DNA of 64,000 nt from Argentina anserina (taxonomy: Eukaryota; Streptophyta; Magnoliopsida; Rosales; Rosaceae), in contig NC_065875.1 in the NCBI RefSeq assembly GCF_933775445.1, forward strand, positions 5,655,001-5,719,000, given 5' to 3'. The notes beneath the pieces were generated by a model that was given only the letters and a program-made list of their open reading frames with translations, searched no databases and was not told where the DNA came from. A program made the translations under genes and the position numbers. Shown here piece after piece: positions 46,601 through 57,505 of this stretch; position 1 is the stretch's first letter; every line of letters begins with the position of its first letter.

Positions 46601-48295
46601 AAAGAGACAATAAGTTTATACAGTATCCATATTATACTTGAATGCACATTTCTGTTAAGTGTGTATAATATTTGTTATTGTTTAAATGGAACCTTTTTCC
46701 ATGCCGCAGTTGCATCACCAACTCTCATAGCTAGCTGCGGTCGCACAGCTTTTCCAACTTCAATGTCCTGCAATTTGTGCAGACTCATACTTAGTTTGTT
46801 CATTTAAGCATTTTCCAAAAAAAAAAAACAACAAACCAGAATACAATGAAAAGATCTTCTCTTAGGTACTTCAATAAGAATTTATCACATCAGGGGCAGA
46901 TGTTAAAAAGAGATATCGTCATGCCATAAAATGTATGAAAGACATATATCAACATTGATTTAAATTAGTTACATACCTGTCGTTTATGTCGTTGATTTCT
47001 ATCCCTCAGCTTTTCACAAACCAGTTTCAAGTCACAAGTTACATTAAACAAGTCTTCAGCATCTGGATGAAATTCTTGGAATATGCTCTTTTCACTCATT
47101 CCCAACTTCAGATCTGAAGAAAATATAGAAACATAAAGATTTGAAGCTTAAATAGATAGACGATAAGAAACACACAACATGGACCTCATCAGCGAAGACC
47201 TTTAAGGATGATCATGACAATCCACTTCATTTCTTGTGCATTCGTCTTCTGCACTAAAGTAGTAAGAATTGAAGTCTTCTCCCCCCTGTTCACATGGTTG
47301 AATCTATTTAGTAAAAGGAGCTATGTCTATATAAAATATATTGAAATCAATCATATATAAGAATCTAAGTTCCAACATATACAGTTCAATACATTACTCA
47401 TCCACACAAAAAAAGTAAAGAACACAAATTCAGGTGGGAAAATTCTATTTAATACTTACATTATAGTAAGGTAGGATAAGCTACACAGCTACATTAACCA
47501 AACATGACTTCTGGTGTTGAATACTGACAACACAAGCTATATAATACAACATGAACGACGTATACACGCTATCAATAGCAACATTTAAACAATATGAAGA
47601 GACTTTCCGGTATAATCACGCAAGTAAACAGACAAATTTTCTTATCACTATGATCAAATCAAGACAGTATTCGCAATAAGGCGTCACATTGAACATTTAT
47701 AAGCTCATCAACAACTAGAACTAATGCAACACACCTGTTTTCGCCCAACGCCAAACGATCCAGCAACTCATTCAGCTCCTTAATCGTCAGTCCACCAGAA
47801 CTCAGTCCCTGTCTCCTTTGCAGCACCTACATCACAAATTTCAACAAAGCACCGAAACTGCAATCAACATTTACAGTTTAGACTCACTAAAATCAACTAA
47901 AATCCAAAATCGGAATCGGAATCGAAAACCGAAACCCTAACCTCGGCGGCGACGAGGGCGAAGTTACCGACATTGGCTCCGGTGCTGGCGCCGCCCTTGC
48001 GCCAATTGATGAGGCGGAGGGCGTCGTCGGAGTCACGCGACATGCCGAGGGCGTCGATGAGGCAGGTGGCGAGGACGGACTCCTTGAGGCCATAGCTGCC
48101 GCGCTCGCGGTCGAGGCCGGGGAGGATCAACCGGATTGCGGCGAAGTAGTCGGGGGGTTTGCAGAAGGCGTCAAGGAATTTGCGGAACTTGGAGCGTTTC
48201 AAGGCGGAGGTTTTGCTGCGTTGGATCCAAGTGAAGAGGCTGCAGAGAACACTGAACTTGGTCTGCTCCTCCTCCTCCTCCTTCTTCTGGTTCAT
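37699..48295 (-). CDS. LIG4: DNA ligase IV (non-homologous end joining)
   Basis: An ATP-dependent nuclear ligase that seals double-strand breaks with XRCC4. I place 27 exons on the minus strand: 48295-47942, 47826-47735, 47285-47200, 47113-46977, 46767-46693, 46583-46492, 46193-46122, 45696-45617, 45493-45456, 45354-45348, 45202-45047, 44476-44401, 43672-43548, 43461-43427, 43122-43064, 42338-42255, 41891-41796, 41704-41656, 41326-41239, 41059-40856, 40737-40612, 40536-40437, 40358-40253, 40109-39979, 39866-39705, 39295-39140, 38551-37699. All have GT/AG borders and compatible phases, totalling 3639 nt and 1212 residues; Arabidopsis LIG4 is about the same size. The catalytic lysine lies in ECKFDGDRIQ (about residue 259). 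DEGIVLKDL and KWLKLKPDY are later nucleotidyltransferase motifs. BRCT1 (~658-745) and BRCT2 (~790-915) flank an XRCC4-binding-type segment (DEFSDPYFWDLDL). A plant-type basic tail ends KKKKVSYKDLARQLLNS. Confidence 0.93.
37770..38000 (-). repeat. LIG4: 75-bp in-frame tandem repeat in the LIG4 C-terminal tail
   Basis: Three 25-residue units of GLIPGPGTKNAQT type followed by a T.TE.E.P segment lie within the last exon (unit anchors near 37818, 37893 and 37968). The period is exactly 75 nt, so copy number can change without breaking the frame. Confidence 0.8.
39057..39136. repeat. Two 40-bp direct repeats abutting a LIG4 splice donor
   Basis: CTACATCCATGTGCAT...GATATTGAACT occurs at 39057-39096 and 39097-39136 with one difference. 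The second copy ends one base before the donor of exon 26 (AC at 39138-39139 on the plus strand). Confidence 0.85.
40579..40610. repeat. (GA)16 microsatellite at a LIG4 splice donor
   Basis: Sixteen GA units run up to the donor of exon 21. On the gene strand the intron begins GTCTCTCTCTCT, so the repeat occupies the +3 onward positions of the 5' splice site. Confidence 0.9.
42685..42985. repeat. ~150-bp imperfect tandem duplication in a LIG4 intron
   Basis: The words GAGCTAAGGA/AAGCTAAGGA, CCAATATATAG, CATCCATGTATG, CATATGTTAAGAAT, AAATTCCCTTT and TTTTCTTGATTAAGAGTAT occur twice in the same order, about 150 bp apart. The second copy carries a short insertion. Confidence 0.75.
45348..45354 (-). 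other. LIG4: 7-nt LIG4 microexon
   Basis: The minus strand reads CCTCTCCTCGCGCAG, then TTGTGCT, then GTATCC. The preceding exon ends in phase 0 and the next needs one leading base to read VAFDVLYVG. The seven bases supply Leu, Cys and the first base of Tyr, giving the LCYVAFD sequence conserved in plant LIG4. A CTGAC branch-point-like word lies upstream at a suitable distance. Confidence 0.8.
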
Positions 48296-48749
48296 CTTGA
48301 ATTGAATCAATTGACGATGATGATGATGATCATTCGAGCGCTGGTTTCGAGTTTCCAAAACTTTTGAACTGTGGGGGAGTGTCTTCCTTTGCACTCTATT
48401 TGGTTTACGGATCCGGGTTACCCGACCCGGGACAGTAAGTGAATCGGGTAGGGCAATATTAGGCGTAGAAAACACACAATTGTTCATCTATAGAACCCTA
48501 CCCGATTACAATATTAGGGTCCGTGTTCGAATAGTAAAGCCCAGCATAAGAAAATAGTCCCCAATGTAGGTAGCTTAAAGTAATAATAGGTCATTATTGT
48601 AGAAGGGTCGTAATAGAATGATTCTCATTTCCGCTTAAGTGGACTGATTTGATTCCTTAAACTGGTTGGTATCATAAAAGCAACAAAAAAAGAATTGAGA
48701 ATAGTTGGATGTAGTTAGAGCTGAAAATCCCAAACATGAGAAATATACT
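48296..48749 (-). promoter_or_regulatory. 5' flank and leader of LIG4
   Basis: This lies between the LIG4 start and the hAT-type MITE. It probably holds the 5' UTR and promoter. The open frame continues upstream of the chosen ATG to 48487, but conserved ligase sequence begins only at TKFSVLCSLF, just after the chosen start. No TATA box is obvious. Confidence 0.45.
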
Positions 48750-49105
48750 CAAGGCCAGCCTTGTGTCAAAAAGATCTTAAGGCGAAAAAAACATTGGAGG
48801 CCCCTAGATTCCCAAATTCCAAGGGTCCCACTAGCCCTCGGTTCTTCTATTCTTCCATTTTTCTTCTTCTTCTCTAACTCTCTTCGTCTCTTTCTCTCTG
48901 ACTTTTCCACTCTGACTCTCTTCGCCTCTTTTTATCTCTCTATGGCTTTCTCTAATCCCTAAAAGGCTACAACGGACTCACTTCTCTTTTTTTAAAAAAA
49001 TATCTCTCCTTTTTAATTCACATATATAATTTAAAAAATTTGGAGGCCCTTTTTTTTTAGGCCCCAGGCGCAGGCCTGCTTCGCCTTGGCCCAAGGCCGG
49101 CCCTG
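48750..49105. mobile_element. hAT-type MITE (356 bp) with 8-bp target duplication
   Basis: The ends CAAGGCCAGCCTTG and (inverted) CAGGGCCGGCCTTGG form terminal inverted repeats. AATATACT flanks both sides (48742-48749 and 49106-49113). The inner GGAGGCCC words also pair. The 8-bp duplication supports the hAT superfamily. The 85-codon frame across it is not a gene. Confidence 0.85.
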
Positions 49106-49569
49106 AATATACTACACTGTTTTTGTAACATCCCTAAATTCAGAAGAAATTTAGAATTTATGAATGTTAACACTGTGATATAACTTCAATAAATGAAATT
49201 ACGTTACAGCAGCTGAATATCATTGTTGGTCGTTTATCTAGCAATCAAAAGATAGCTAATTACAACAAATTAAACCCTGCAAGTGTACAAATTCAAGCAT
49301 AATATAGCAAATTAGCAGGGGTCGAATCCACAGAGACTTCGTATCAATTGTGCTAATCAATTTTAATAACTAACCAAGCGACTAACTTAACGCACTCACA
49401 CACAATCTGGGGGTTTTGGTTTGAGTTCTTGAAAAAAAAATCAAATGAACAAATAGATGAACGAATTCAACTATGAGTCAAACTTGGCAAACAATGAAGT
49501 GAATTAGCTAGGACTTCTATCCACCACCAAACTTGTAATTAGTCACAATAAGAGTGAAAATAAAAACAT

Positions 49570-49753
49570 TGTTTCAGGATGAAATAATTGTGTATTATTG
49601 AATGATATGGGGGCCTATATATAGGCATTACAAAACCACAATCACGTAGGATTCGGAGTCCTAATCTATTACGGAGATGCTAATCTATCTCCTAACAGGA
49701 AACCTATTAGGCTAAGACACACATAAGGGTAGAATAGTAATTCTCCCGGAACA
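49570..49753 (-). repeat. 3' LTR of the nested copia element
   Basis: On the minus strand it runs TGTTCCGGGAG to CATCCTGAAACA. It contains a TATATATAGG phrase near its end and is preceded by the purine tract at 49754-49762. Confidence 0.7.
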
Positions 49754-50984
49754 CTCCCCCTTGTGTCGCATGCCTAGGTTGCATGGTGCACATATCGTTG
49801 CCTCGGTAAAAACCTTGTCAAGCAAAACAAAAACCTCTTGGGTAAAACAAAAGCTTGATCGAAGGGAAAAAGAGCACAACGCACCGTCTACATTTGATAA
49901 CATCATGTGAGCTAGACTCCCCCTGAAGTCTACGAAACAACTCCCCCTGATTAGTGCCATAATCATGGAGTACAAAGAACAACGTATACAACGTTCATTA
50001 CATGCTTCTCAAACGTAGTTTTGGGCTAATGATTAATCATTAATCTAGCCACACATCCTTAGATCATCCATGCTATACTTAGCCAAACTTAGATCTTAGG
50101 AAACAAGATTGCATAACAACTCAAAACAAGAGTTTGCAATGAAAATCAGATTCTCGGGTAGAATGACCTTCACTCACTTAAACGGCCATAACTTCTTCGT
50201 CAAAATAGGTATCAGTGAACCGTAAAATGTTCTGAAAAGTAGACACCCGTGGCTTTCCAGTGACATAAGGTTCACAACCTCATCCGATCGGAGCAGTTCA
50301 CAATGCTCTGTCGAAGTTGACTGACTTGCAAATTTCCGGACAGAACTGTCCTACTTTGCTAAAACGGCCATAACTCACTCAATATGATAGCTATGAACGA
50401 ATGGTTGATGTCCATGGAATGTAGACACATAGACCTTTCCAACGGTACTAATTTCACCATATTTCATCGAGCGAGCTATCTTGTAGGTCTCGTTGAAGTT
50501 GACCTACGAAACTGGACAGATTCTGATTTGTCACATTTAATGTGTCTTTCGCGAAAAGAATGGGGGAATGGACCAATGAAGGACTGATTTTTGGTCCAAG
50601 ACAGAACCGTACGCATCCTCTACGCTACCAGTGTCGACTGCTACACCAAGGCGTACGTTGATGTTGCTGGAGCTGCTGGCGGCGTTGGTGTGGATAGGAT
50701 TTGTGTTGGTTCACTGAGTGTAGAACTAAACCCATGTCAAAGAAGCAATGCAAGTCCAATGACAATGCATAGGCGCATAGCTAATCACGTCATAATGAAA
50801 GCAATAGTGTCCCAACAACACTAACATGTATGAATGTATAGCTCATTGAATCTCTTCATCATCTATACTTAGACGGAATAGAGAATCAAGAATTAGCTTC
50901 ATATGAACACATATGGGTATGAGTTCTTGCAACCGATTGTACTACGTTCTCTCGAACGTCGCAATCTGATTACATAAGCTCTCC

Positions 50985-52970
50985 GTGGTCTGGAGGCATT
51001 TAAAGTCCCTCGGGCACTCTCATATCTGCGTCAAGATCCCTTTACAGATATTCTATGACCACTATCATATGCTGCAAATCAGTTTTCATGGACACTACTA
51101 CTGATCAAGTAGCGGAAAGCAATTATGTCCATAACGAGAGAATATAACTCATCGTAGTCAATACTAGGATAATGAGACAATCTTTGCGCCATAAGTCCTG
51201 CATATATCGCATGACTTCATCTTTCTCATTACACTTACGAACAACGACCAACATAACAAGTCTAGTTCAGCCTGTATTGATTCTTTCCACTTCGGTCAAG
51301 TTGCTCATCGTTGATGCTTTACAACGGAATAAGAGCATAAGCGAATACATCATCAATCATGGGAGATCAATACATTAAACACACGCGCGCGCTGTATACG
51401 ATCAATTCGTGAGATTTCTATTCTTTTCTAACATCAACAAAAGGAGTCTGTAGCGTCCCACAGAAACTTAGTTGATACACATGTTTAGAGAATATCTCTT
51501 GATGATGGGCGAAATACTTGTGCCTACGCACTTCGCTTCTTTCTAGTTTTGATTCTAGAAAATAATGGTCTCCCCCTCATCTAGGCTGGAGCCAAGACCG
51601 AAGCTATGACCCTTACTAGTCCATCTTTGCGTTTGCCGCCCTTGTTTTGTGGTGCAATGCCACGGGCGCCGACAACACCACAGCGTACGATGGTGCCATC
51701 GCCGGCTTCCTTCCCACTGTCAGGGATGGTGCCAACGGTGCTAGGACCAGGTCATATGAAATTCTCTCATATTCTGAGAGTTCCAACCTTACCGGCACAT
51801 CACAGCATTTATGTGCGATCTCGTCACTTTCGCAATATCGGTAAAGTCATTAAGCATCGAATCTTTGACTTTCTGGAGGTCGATAATGTGTTGCACATTT
51901 GCTCACTTTGAGTAGTGCGGGATCTTAATGAGACATAGTGCCACACCACGTCAATTCCTGGCGTTAAAACCAGAATGGGAGCATTCCATATCTCCCCCTA
52001 ACGACGGGAAATATGTCTCATCAAAGTGACCGTCTGCTAATATCGCAGGATAGAGATCAACGGTTGTAGATTGGAAATAGCGGACAAGTGTTGGTGATTC
52101 ATAAATCATAACCAACCAGAATACTTAATCGTTTCAAGTAGACCCATTGAGATAACTACAATAGAGGCACATAAATAACTTTAACCAAATAGGCGTTAGT
52201 GAAAAGAACGTTGGGATCGTATCCAGTGACCATCTGGTACGCACTAAACACTTGGCAAGTTGTGGGTCTGAAACGAATAAGTGTCGCTGCATGCAACATC
52301 ATTACATATCCCCATGCAAAAATCGGCAGGTTAGTACCCATAACCAAGTCCGAGCTCTGCTAGATCGTGCGGTGAATGAACATGAGGAATAATATGTTCA
52401 ACGACGATCCTAGTAGATATGCAAAACGAAATCATCAAAGTCGTGGAGGTGAACTCTCCAATGGTATCCATTCAAATATATTTGAGAGGATAGGAAGGGT
52501 GGTGAGCCCTTAGTATGATGATCATAGCTAAAAACTTTAACGAATGCAGCGTTTCTTGTGGAAAGCAAAGCGACGTGTGACCAACGCGTCGATGCTCTTA
52601 ACCTATGCCATAAAAATACCGAAAAATGTCCGTATTCGGTTGGATAGGGTCCACTAATGTCACCTTAAATACTTTGTAAGAATTGAATGTTCTCGGTTGG
52701 AGCCTTAGCAAATAAGGACTTCCTTGAAATCTAGCAAAAGAACAAGCTTTGCAAAATGAGCGATTGGCATCAGAGATTGTCATGGAGGCATTAGAAGACA
52801 CGGGAGGCATCACAAGCTCCTGTGAAGGAGGGGATGCCGCCACCAACGGCCTTAATACCATGGAGCCGCCGAAATAGGCAGGCTCGGCCTCACCGTGCAT
52901 GGCACGGATAGGCTCGGCCTCACCGTGTGGAGCATGGGTGAGGTGGTCCTCCAATCGCTTCGTGAACATG
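50985..52970 (-). pseudogene. Copia integrase and reverse transcriptase remnants
   Basis: On the minus strand: pre-integrase/integrase start at 52970-52598 (FCKACSFARFQGSP, VDPIQPNTDIFRYF); integrase core end at 52347-52156 (NLPIFAWGYVMMLHAATLIR, MVTGYDPNVL); RT start at about 51310-51000 (IDYDELYSLVMDIIAFRYL, then DLDADMRVPEG in shifted frames). Many stops and shifts are present. Gag and RNase H were not recognised. Confidence 0.65.
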
Positions 52971-53629
52971 AAAAATAGATGATAATGTGAATTTCAAAGA
53001 ACTCGAATCATCATATCTTGTTCAAAATGACCAAAAATGATCATGTCAAAACCGAGAAGACAGTAAAACCGAACCCATGATTCAAAGAATCTTGAGTTAC
53101 ATAAAGCTACTGCTGCAGGCTAACAAAGCTACTGTCAAAGCTTGAAAAAGATACTGTCAATGAAATCTGACAGATTTATTCCTCTCCATTCTTAACACAA
53201 ATATCAAGATGAAAATCCATCATTGGCATGTATGGCCTTTAAAACTTAGCAAGGCACGAAGATATAGAACACAATCTCCGCACGAGATCCGTAAAACAAC
53301 TACCTGCGCCGTAGGACAGTGTGGGTGGTTACGCAATTAGCAAGACACTCGATTTCACGGCGGGACATTCTCAAAATGAAGATTAAGAGAGTCAACGACG
53401 CGGTGAACTTCTCTACACAATACGCCGTAGGATATTGTAAGAGAGGGGATTGAAACAAATGGCAATCCCATCGAATGTATCACATGGCAATAGAACTACA
53501 TTCTTCAACTCAAGAGTTGGAAAAACATGGTATTGGAGCAGTTGAATACCAAACAACTTGGGTGGTAAAAACCATCCAATTGGTGCGGGTGGTCACCAAT
53601 AATAATAAAATCATTTGAACTATGAAACG

Positions 53630-54010
53630 ACTTGGAGAAAACCGGAAAATTGACCGGAAAACCATGTCAAATTAACTCAAAACCGGGTGAATTTTGGACT
53701 AGGAAAACATGGCAGCAAGAACTGCTGAGATATGCCGGAAAAATGACGAGAAACGACGAAAAAAAAAACGTCGGAAAAACTCGTCGGAAGCCGGCGGCAC
53801 CGATTGCCGGAAATCCGGCCGGCGGTGGCCGGACCTGGCCGGTATGGAGGCCGTAACTTCAGGTCCGACAGGGAACGCCGTCCGGAACCGGATGGCGGTG
53901 CCGGAAACGCCGGCAAATGGCCGGAAGGCAGCGAATACGCCGGTAAAACGCCGGAAAACGTTCCGGAAACGCCGGAACAGTAACCGGAAAAAACGACGTC
54001 AATTTTGACG
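53630..54010. repeat. CCGG-rich low-complexity block
   Basis: GCCGG, CCGGAAA and CGCCGG words recur every few bases on the plus strand, in an otherwise AT-rich region. Frames on both strands are open because of this composition. It lies inside the copia element and was not recognised as coding. Confidence 0.6.
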
Positions 54011-55574
54011 TTCCAAGGTCCGTTTTCCAAATTTCAAAGTCCAAAATCACAATGTAGTGCTATTGGGGTCCCATGTAACCCAAAAGCGGCCAATTTAAAA
54101 ACCACGTGAGTTGCAACGTTGACCATGCATGCTAAGCCAAGGCAAATAAAATTCTCACGAGTCAATCTTGTAAACAAGAAATACGAGAGATTTTATAGAA
54201 TATGCCAATATTTAATACAACACAAACAAGCTTCCAATTCCAATAGACGACTTAAGGTAAAGTCGAGCAATAATCATGGCAATGCCAACGTCATACTTGA
54301 AAAATAGTAAGCAGAAAACATAGTCAAAATAGATTGACTAATCAAAAGTCCGTAGCAACAAAATCTTGCATATCGGATTGGGCGGAGCCTTAGCCTGAGG
54401 CTCAAAAATGTGCTTACTTGAGAATGGAAGAATGTTACGTTTCCATCTCCAAAATTCCCTCAAGAAATAGATACAGGTGCCAAAAATGGCATGTGTTTCT
54501 TTGATGTGGAGTATACATCAAGGTCAACTCTGATAATACAACGTCATAGACGTTCATTAAATCACTTTTAAGTGTGTCCCATAGAATTCTTTATTTTTGG
54601 GATCTTTTGTCAGCAAATAGTGCTGCATCAGAGTAATGAATCAACTCAAATAAATGAGTACGTAGACCTTGGGATTATCGTTTATAGACATGAGTTTAAG
54701 AAACTCAAACATTCAAATAACCGTCGCGATGGCGACGCATCCATAAGAAACGAGGGTTGTATAGGTTTCGAATAATCGAAACTATTCAAGTATGTAACCG
54801 GAATTAGGAGGGTTGTGATGTATATGGTCACAAAATAATCGATGCATATCGGCGATTCTCATGATCGCACCCAAAACAGCGGTGCACTCAGGCGACCACA
54901 CGAAATCGATATCTTCCTTTTTAAATAATAACGTGACTCCCCCAGGACCGTCACACGAAAAACGTCGACCAAGAGGGGAATCATATCCCTCTTTGATCTC
55001 ATCGGCGTTATAAGAAAGGCCGAAAAAGAAGACATGAAAAAACAGGCTAATAGCGCCCGATAATTTATATATATATGTTCAAAAGCAGCAACTTTAAGAA
55101 AAACATACTTGTTGGTCTGCCAAATAGACCGCATATAAGTAAATTGCTCTGCAAATCGATCGGCATGCATGAAGTTGCTTGTTGAATTCATTTTCGATCT
55201 TCGTCCGATGACATAAAAATCTTGGGAGGATACGATCGGAATCGTATGTAGATGGCAAAAGTATCGTCCATCTCGGCATGAATGTCATCACCATAGTACG
55301 ACGAGTAATCACTTTTCCTATGCAAGCACGCGAAACAGAGTTAGAAAACGAAAACGTGCAAATAAATGATTTAATAAGCAATAGGAAAAGAAAAAGGAAA
55401 AAAGAGAAATAGTTTAAAGGCCCAAAAGGGTAGAGAAGACGGGAGTAGCTTCTCTTGAGCGAAGAGTTTGCTTGTGCAGTTCGCGTTCATTGCGTATATA
55501 TGCGGGAGGAGAATTTTGAATCCTCTGATGCGGGGTTTGTCGGGGCAAAAAGATGTTTTTAAGGAGCGAATGCG

Positions 55575-55935
55575 GAGGATACCTTGCGGGGCTGCGGAGG
55601 CTGCGTGCAGGGGCAGCAGGGGGGTCGCAGGGGCAGCAGGGGGGGTCGCAGGGGCTGCAGGGCAGGGGCAGCGCGCGGGGCTGCGGGGGCAGCGTGCAGG
55701 GGCAGCGCGCGGGGCTGCGGGGGCAGCGTGCAGGGGCTGCGCGCGGGGCTGCGGGGGCAGCGTGCAGGGGCTGCGTGCGTGCATGCAGGGGCTGCGGGGG
55801 CAGCACGCAGGGGCTGCGCGCGGGGCTGCGGGGGCTGCGCGCGGGGCTGCGGGGGCAGCGTGCAGCGGCTGCGGGGCTGCGTTGCGGCGGCAGCGATGCG
55901 GCGGCTGCAGGAGGTGCGCCGGCGAGGAGATGCCG
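55575..55935. repeat. G/C-rich minisatellite
   Basis: Units of the type GGGGCTGCG, GGGGCAGCG and TGCAGGGGCTGCGCGCG repeat over about 360 bp. All frames give Gly/Ala/Arg- or Pro/Ala/Cys-rich strings. It lies near the 5' end of the copia element, in its leader region. G-runs on the plus strand could form quadruplexes. Confidence 0.75.
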
Positions 55936-56033
55936 GAGCTTGGAATCGACGGCGGCCAGCGGAGGAGAGAGAGAGAGAGAAAAAAAAATAGGGCTCTAAA
56001 AGTTCAGGGTTTTAGAGCAACGTGCTGATAACG

Positions 56034-56096
56034 TGTTTCAGGATGAAATAATTGTGTATTATTGAATGATATGGGGGCCTATATATAGGCATTACA
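56034..56096 (-). repeat. Truncated 5' LTR of the nested copia element
   Basis: Only the last 63 bp of the 184-bp LTR are present, identical to the other copy. It begins TGTAATGCC on the minus strand, directly next to the target duplication. The primer-site region is at about 56021-56033. Confidence 0.7.
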
Positions 56097-57505
56097 AACA
56101 TATCTTTATGGTGAAAACATTCACAACCAAGTCATGGCATCTAACTATAGTTGTTTTATTATCTCTTGCTTCATACATTCCGTGTATGACATCTACAACA
56201 GAATTTAGATCTTCAAATGCAACTTAGCATGACATTTAGTCAAGCTAGCAAATAAAAACTCATTAAGCTCTAAGAGAATCTGAATGTCACAAGAACCCCA
56301 ATACATAGTATCTGTAATTGAAATTCAAGAATTGATTTCCCAATGAATGCTACAAACAATCCAATTGCTGTAGAATAGAGCATAATCACATGAATATTTA
56401 GTTATACTCTTCAGCACATTAATCTAATTCAAGCTTCTAAGATGCGTCCATACATAGAAACATAAACAAGATTGCAATTTAATCTAGAGAAATCAAAATC
56501 ACCAACCAAATATAAAACTGAAATTCATCTTAATTATGAACTGAAAACATGTCTGGGACTTCAAGTAAAGCCCTAACTACAAAAGAATTTAGCTACTCAT
56601 GACTAAATGGAATTCAAATTCATAAATCAACAATGAAGAAATTGAAAGATGAGCAGAATATAAGAACCCGGAATCCTTGAAGCTTTTCATTCTTCTTCCC
56701 GTCTTTTTTTCCTGGTCTCTTTGCCTCCCAAAACTCTGATTATATAGAAGTGATGCACACATGGAGTAAAGAAGTGGAGTAATTGCAATTAAACTTCTGC
56801 CCATGCATTCATCATGAAAGTTTCAGTTTTCCTCTTTAATTTTCGTCAGTTTCAGCTTCTTGTAACTCTTGTCTTCAATTCCTCATCAATTGTTTGAGTT
56901 GGAAACCCACTCAATTGCCCCACTCTCTCTAACTGATCAAACTTTAAGTGAAAGACTAATTGGTGTGGCTGTTTCTGAGAAGAGAAGAGAAGAGAAGCAG
57001 CAGTGGTATGGTTTGATGGCTGCAGAGGAGATGAACGAAAGAGAAGGGAAAAGGTTTCTCTCCTCTTTTTGTTAAATAATTACCAATGAGTTGGCTGCAC
57101 CACTTGGACTTAAAAGTTCAACTTATTAACCCAACTCCATCTTCAATCAACCCATGATTATCTAATTTCGTAACTCTTCTCGCAGCTGACCTTCCAGTGA
57201 TTAAAATACCATAACTTCCTCTATGAAGCTCCAAATCACGAACCGTAAATTGCTCTGGAAAGCTAACATCCATATCTTTCCAACGGTACAAGGCTCATTC
57301 ACTAATTCCATCTTGACTGCTCCCAGTAATTCGTCAAAGTTGACTGTTCAGAATGGGCAGACTCTCACAAATGCTTTGTTTTTGCTCTTTTTCATTCTAT
57401 GACTACACAAACACTAAATAATGTTAAAGACACAATAACGTGCTTAAGAACATGCACAAGCCCAAGAGTTGGAGCATCTAAATGTGTCAAATAATGAACA
57501 CATCA

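Larger units (their letters stand above)
49570..56096 (-). mobile_element. Degenerate Ty1/copia element nested in the Athila LTR
   Basis: It is flanked by AACAT (49565-49569 and 56097-56101). Terminal repeats: 49570-49753 (184 bp; 3' LTR in element orientation) and 56034-56096 (63 bp; 5' side). The shared 63 bp are identical. On the minus strand a purine tract AAGGGGGAG precedes the 3' LTR, and CGTTATCAGCACG, common as a copia primer-site region, follows the 5' LTR. The interior has scattered integrase and RT remnants in copia order. Confidence 0.75.
49214..57505 (-). repeat. 3' LTR of the Athila-like element, split by a copia insertion
   Basis: On the minus strand it starts TGATGTGTTCATTATTTGAC (57505) and ends CAACAATGATATTCA (49214). 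It contains the conserved GGATTCGACCCCTGC segment (plus strand near 49318-49333). Without the insertion it is about 1.76 kb. Ends are inferred from TG..CA and the preceding purine-rich phrase, because the partner LTR is not in view. Confidence 0.65.

Noticed and set aside
48705..48962. 85-codon plus-strand frame
   Set aside because: It spans the left end of the hAT-type MITE and has only low-complexity Phe/Ser/Leu sequence.
55468..56028. Long Gly/Ala/Arg-rich and Pro/Ala/Cys-rich open frames on both strands
   Set aside because: All three plus frames and two minus frames are open because of the GC-rich minisatellite. None has a domain.
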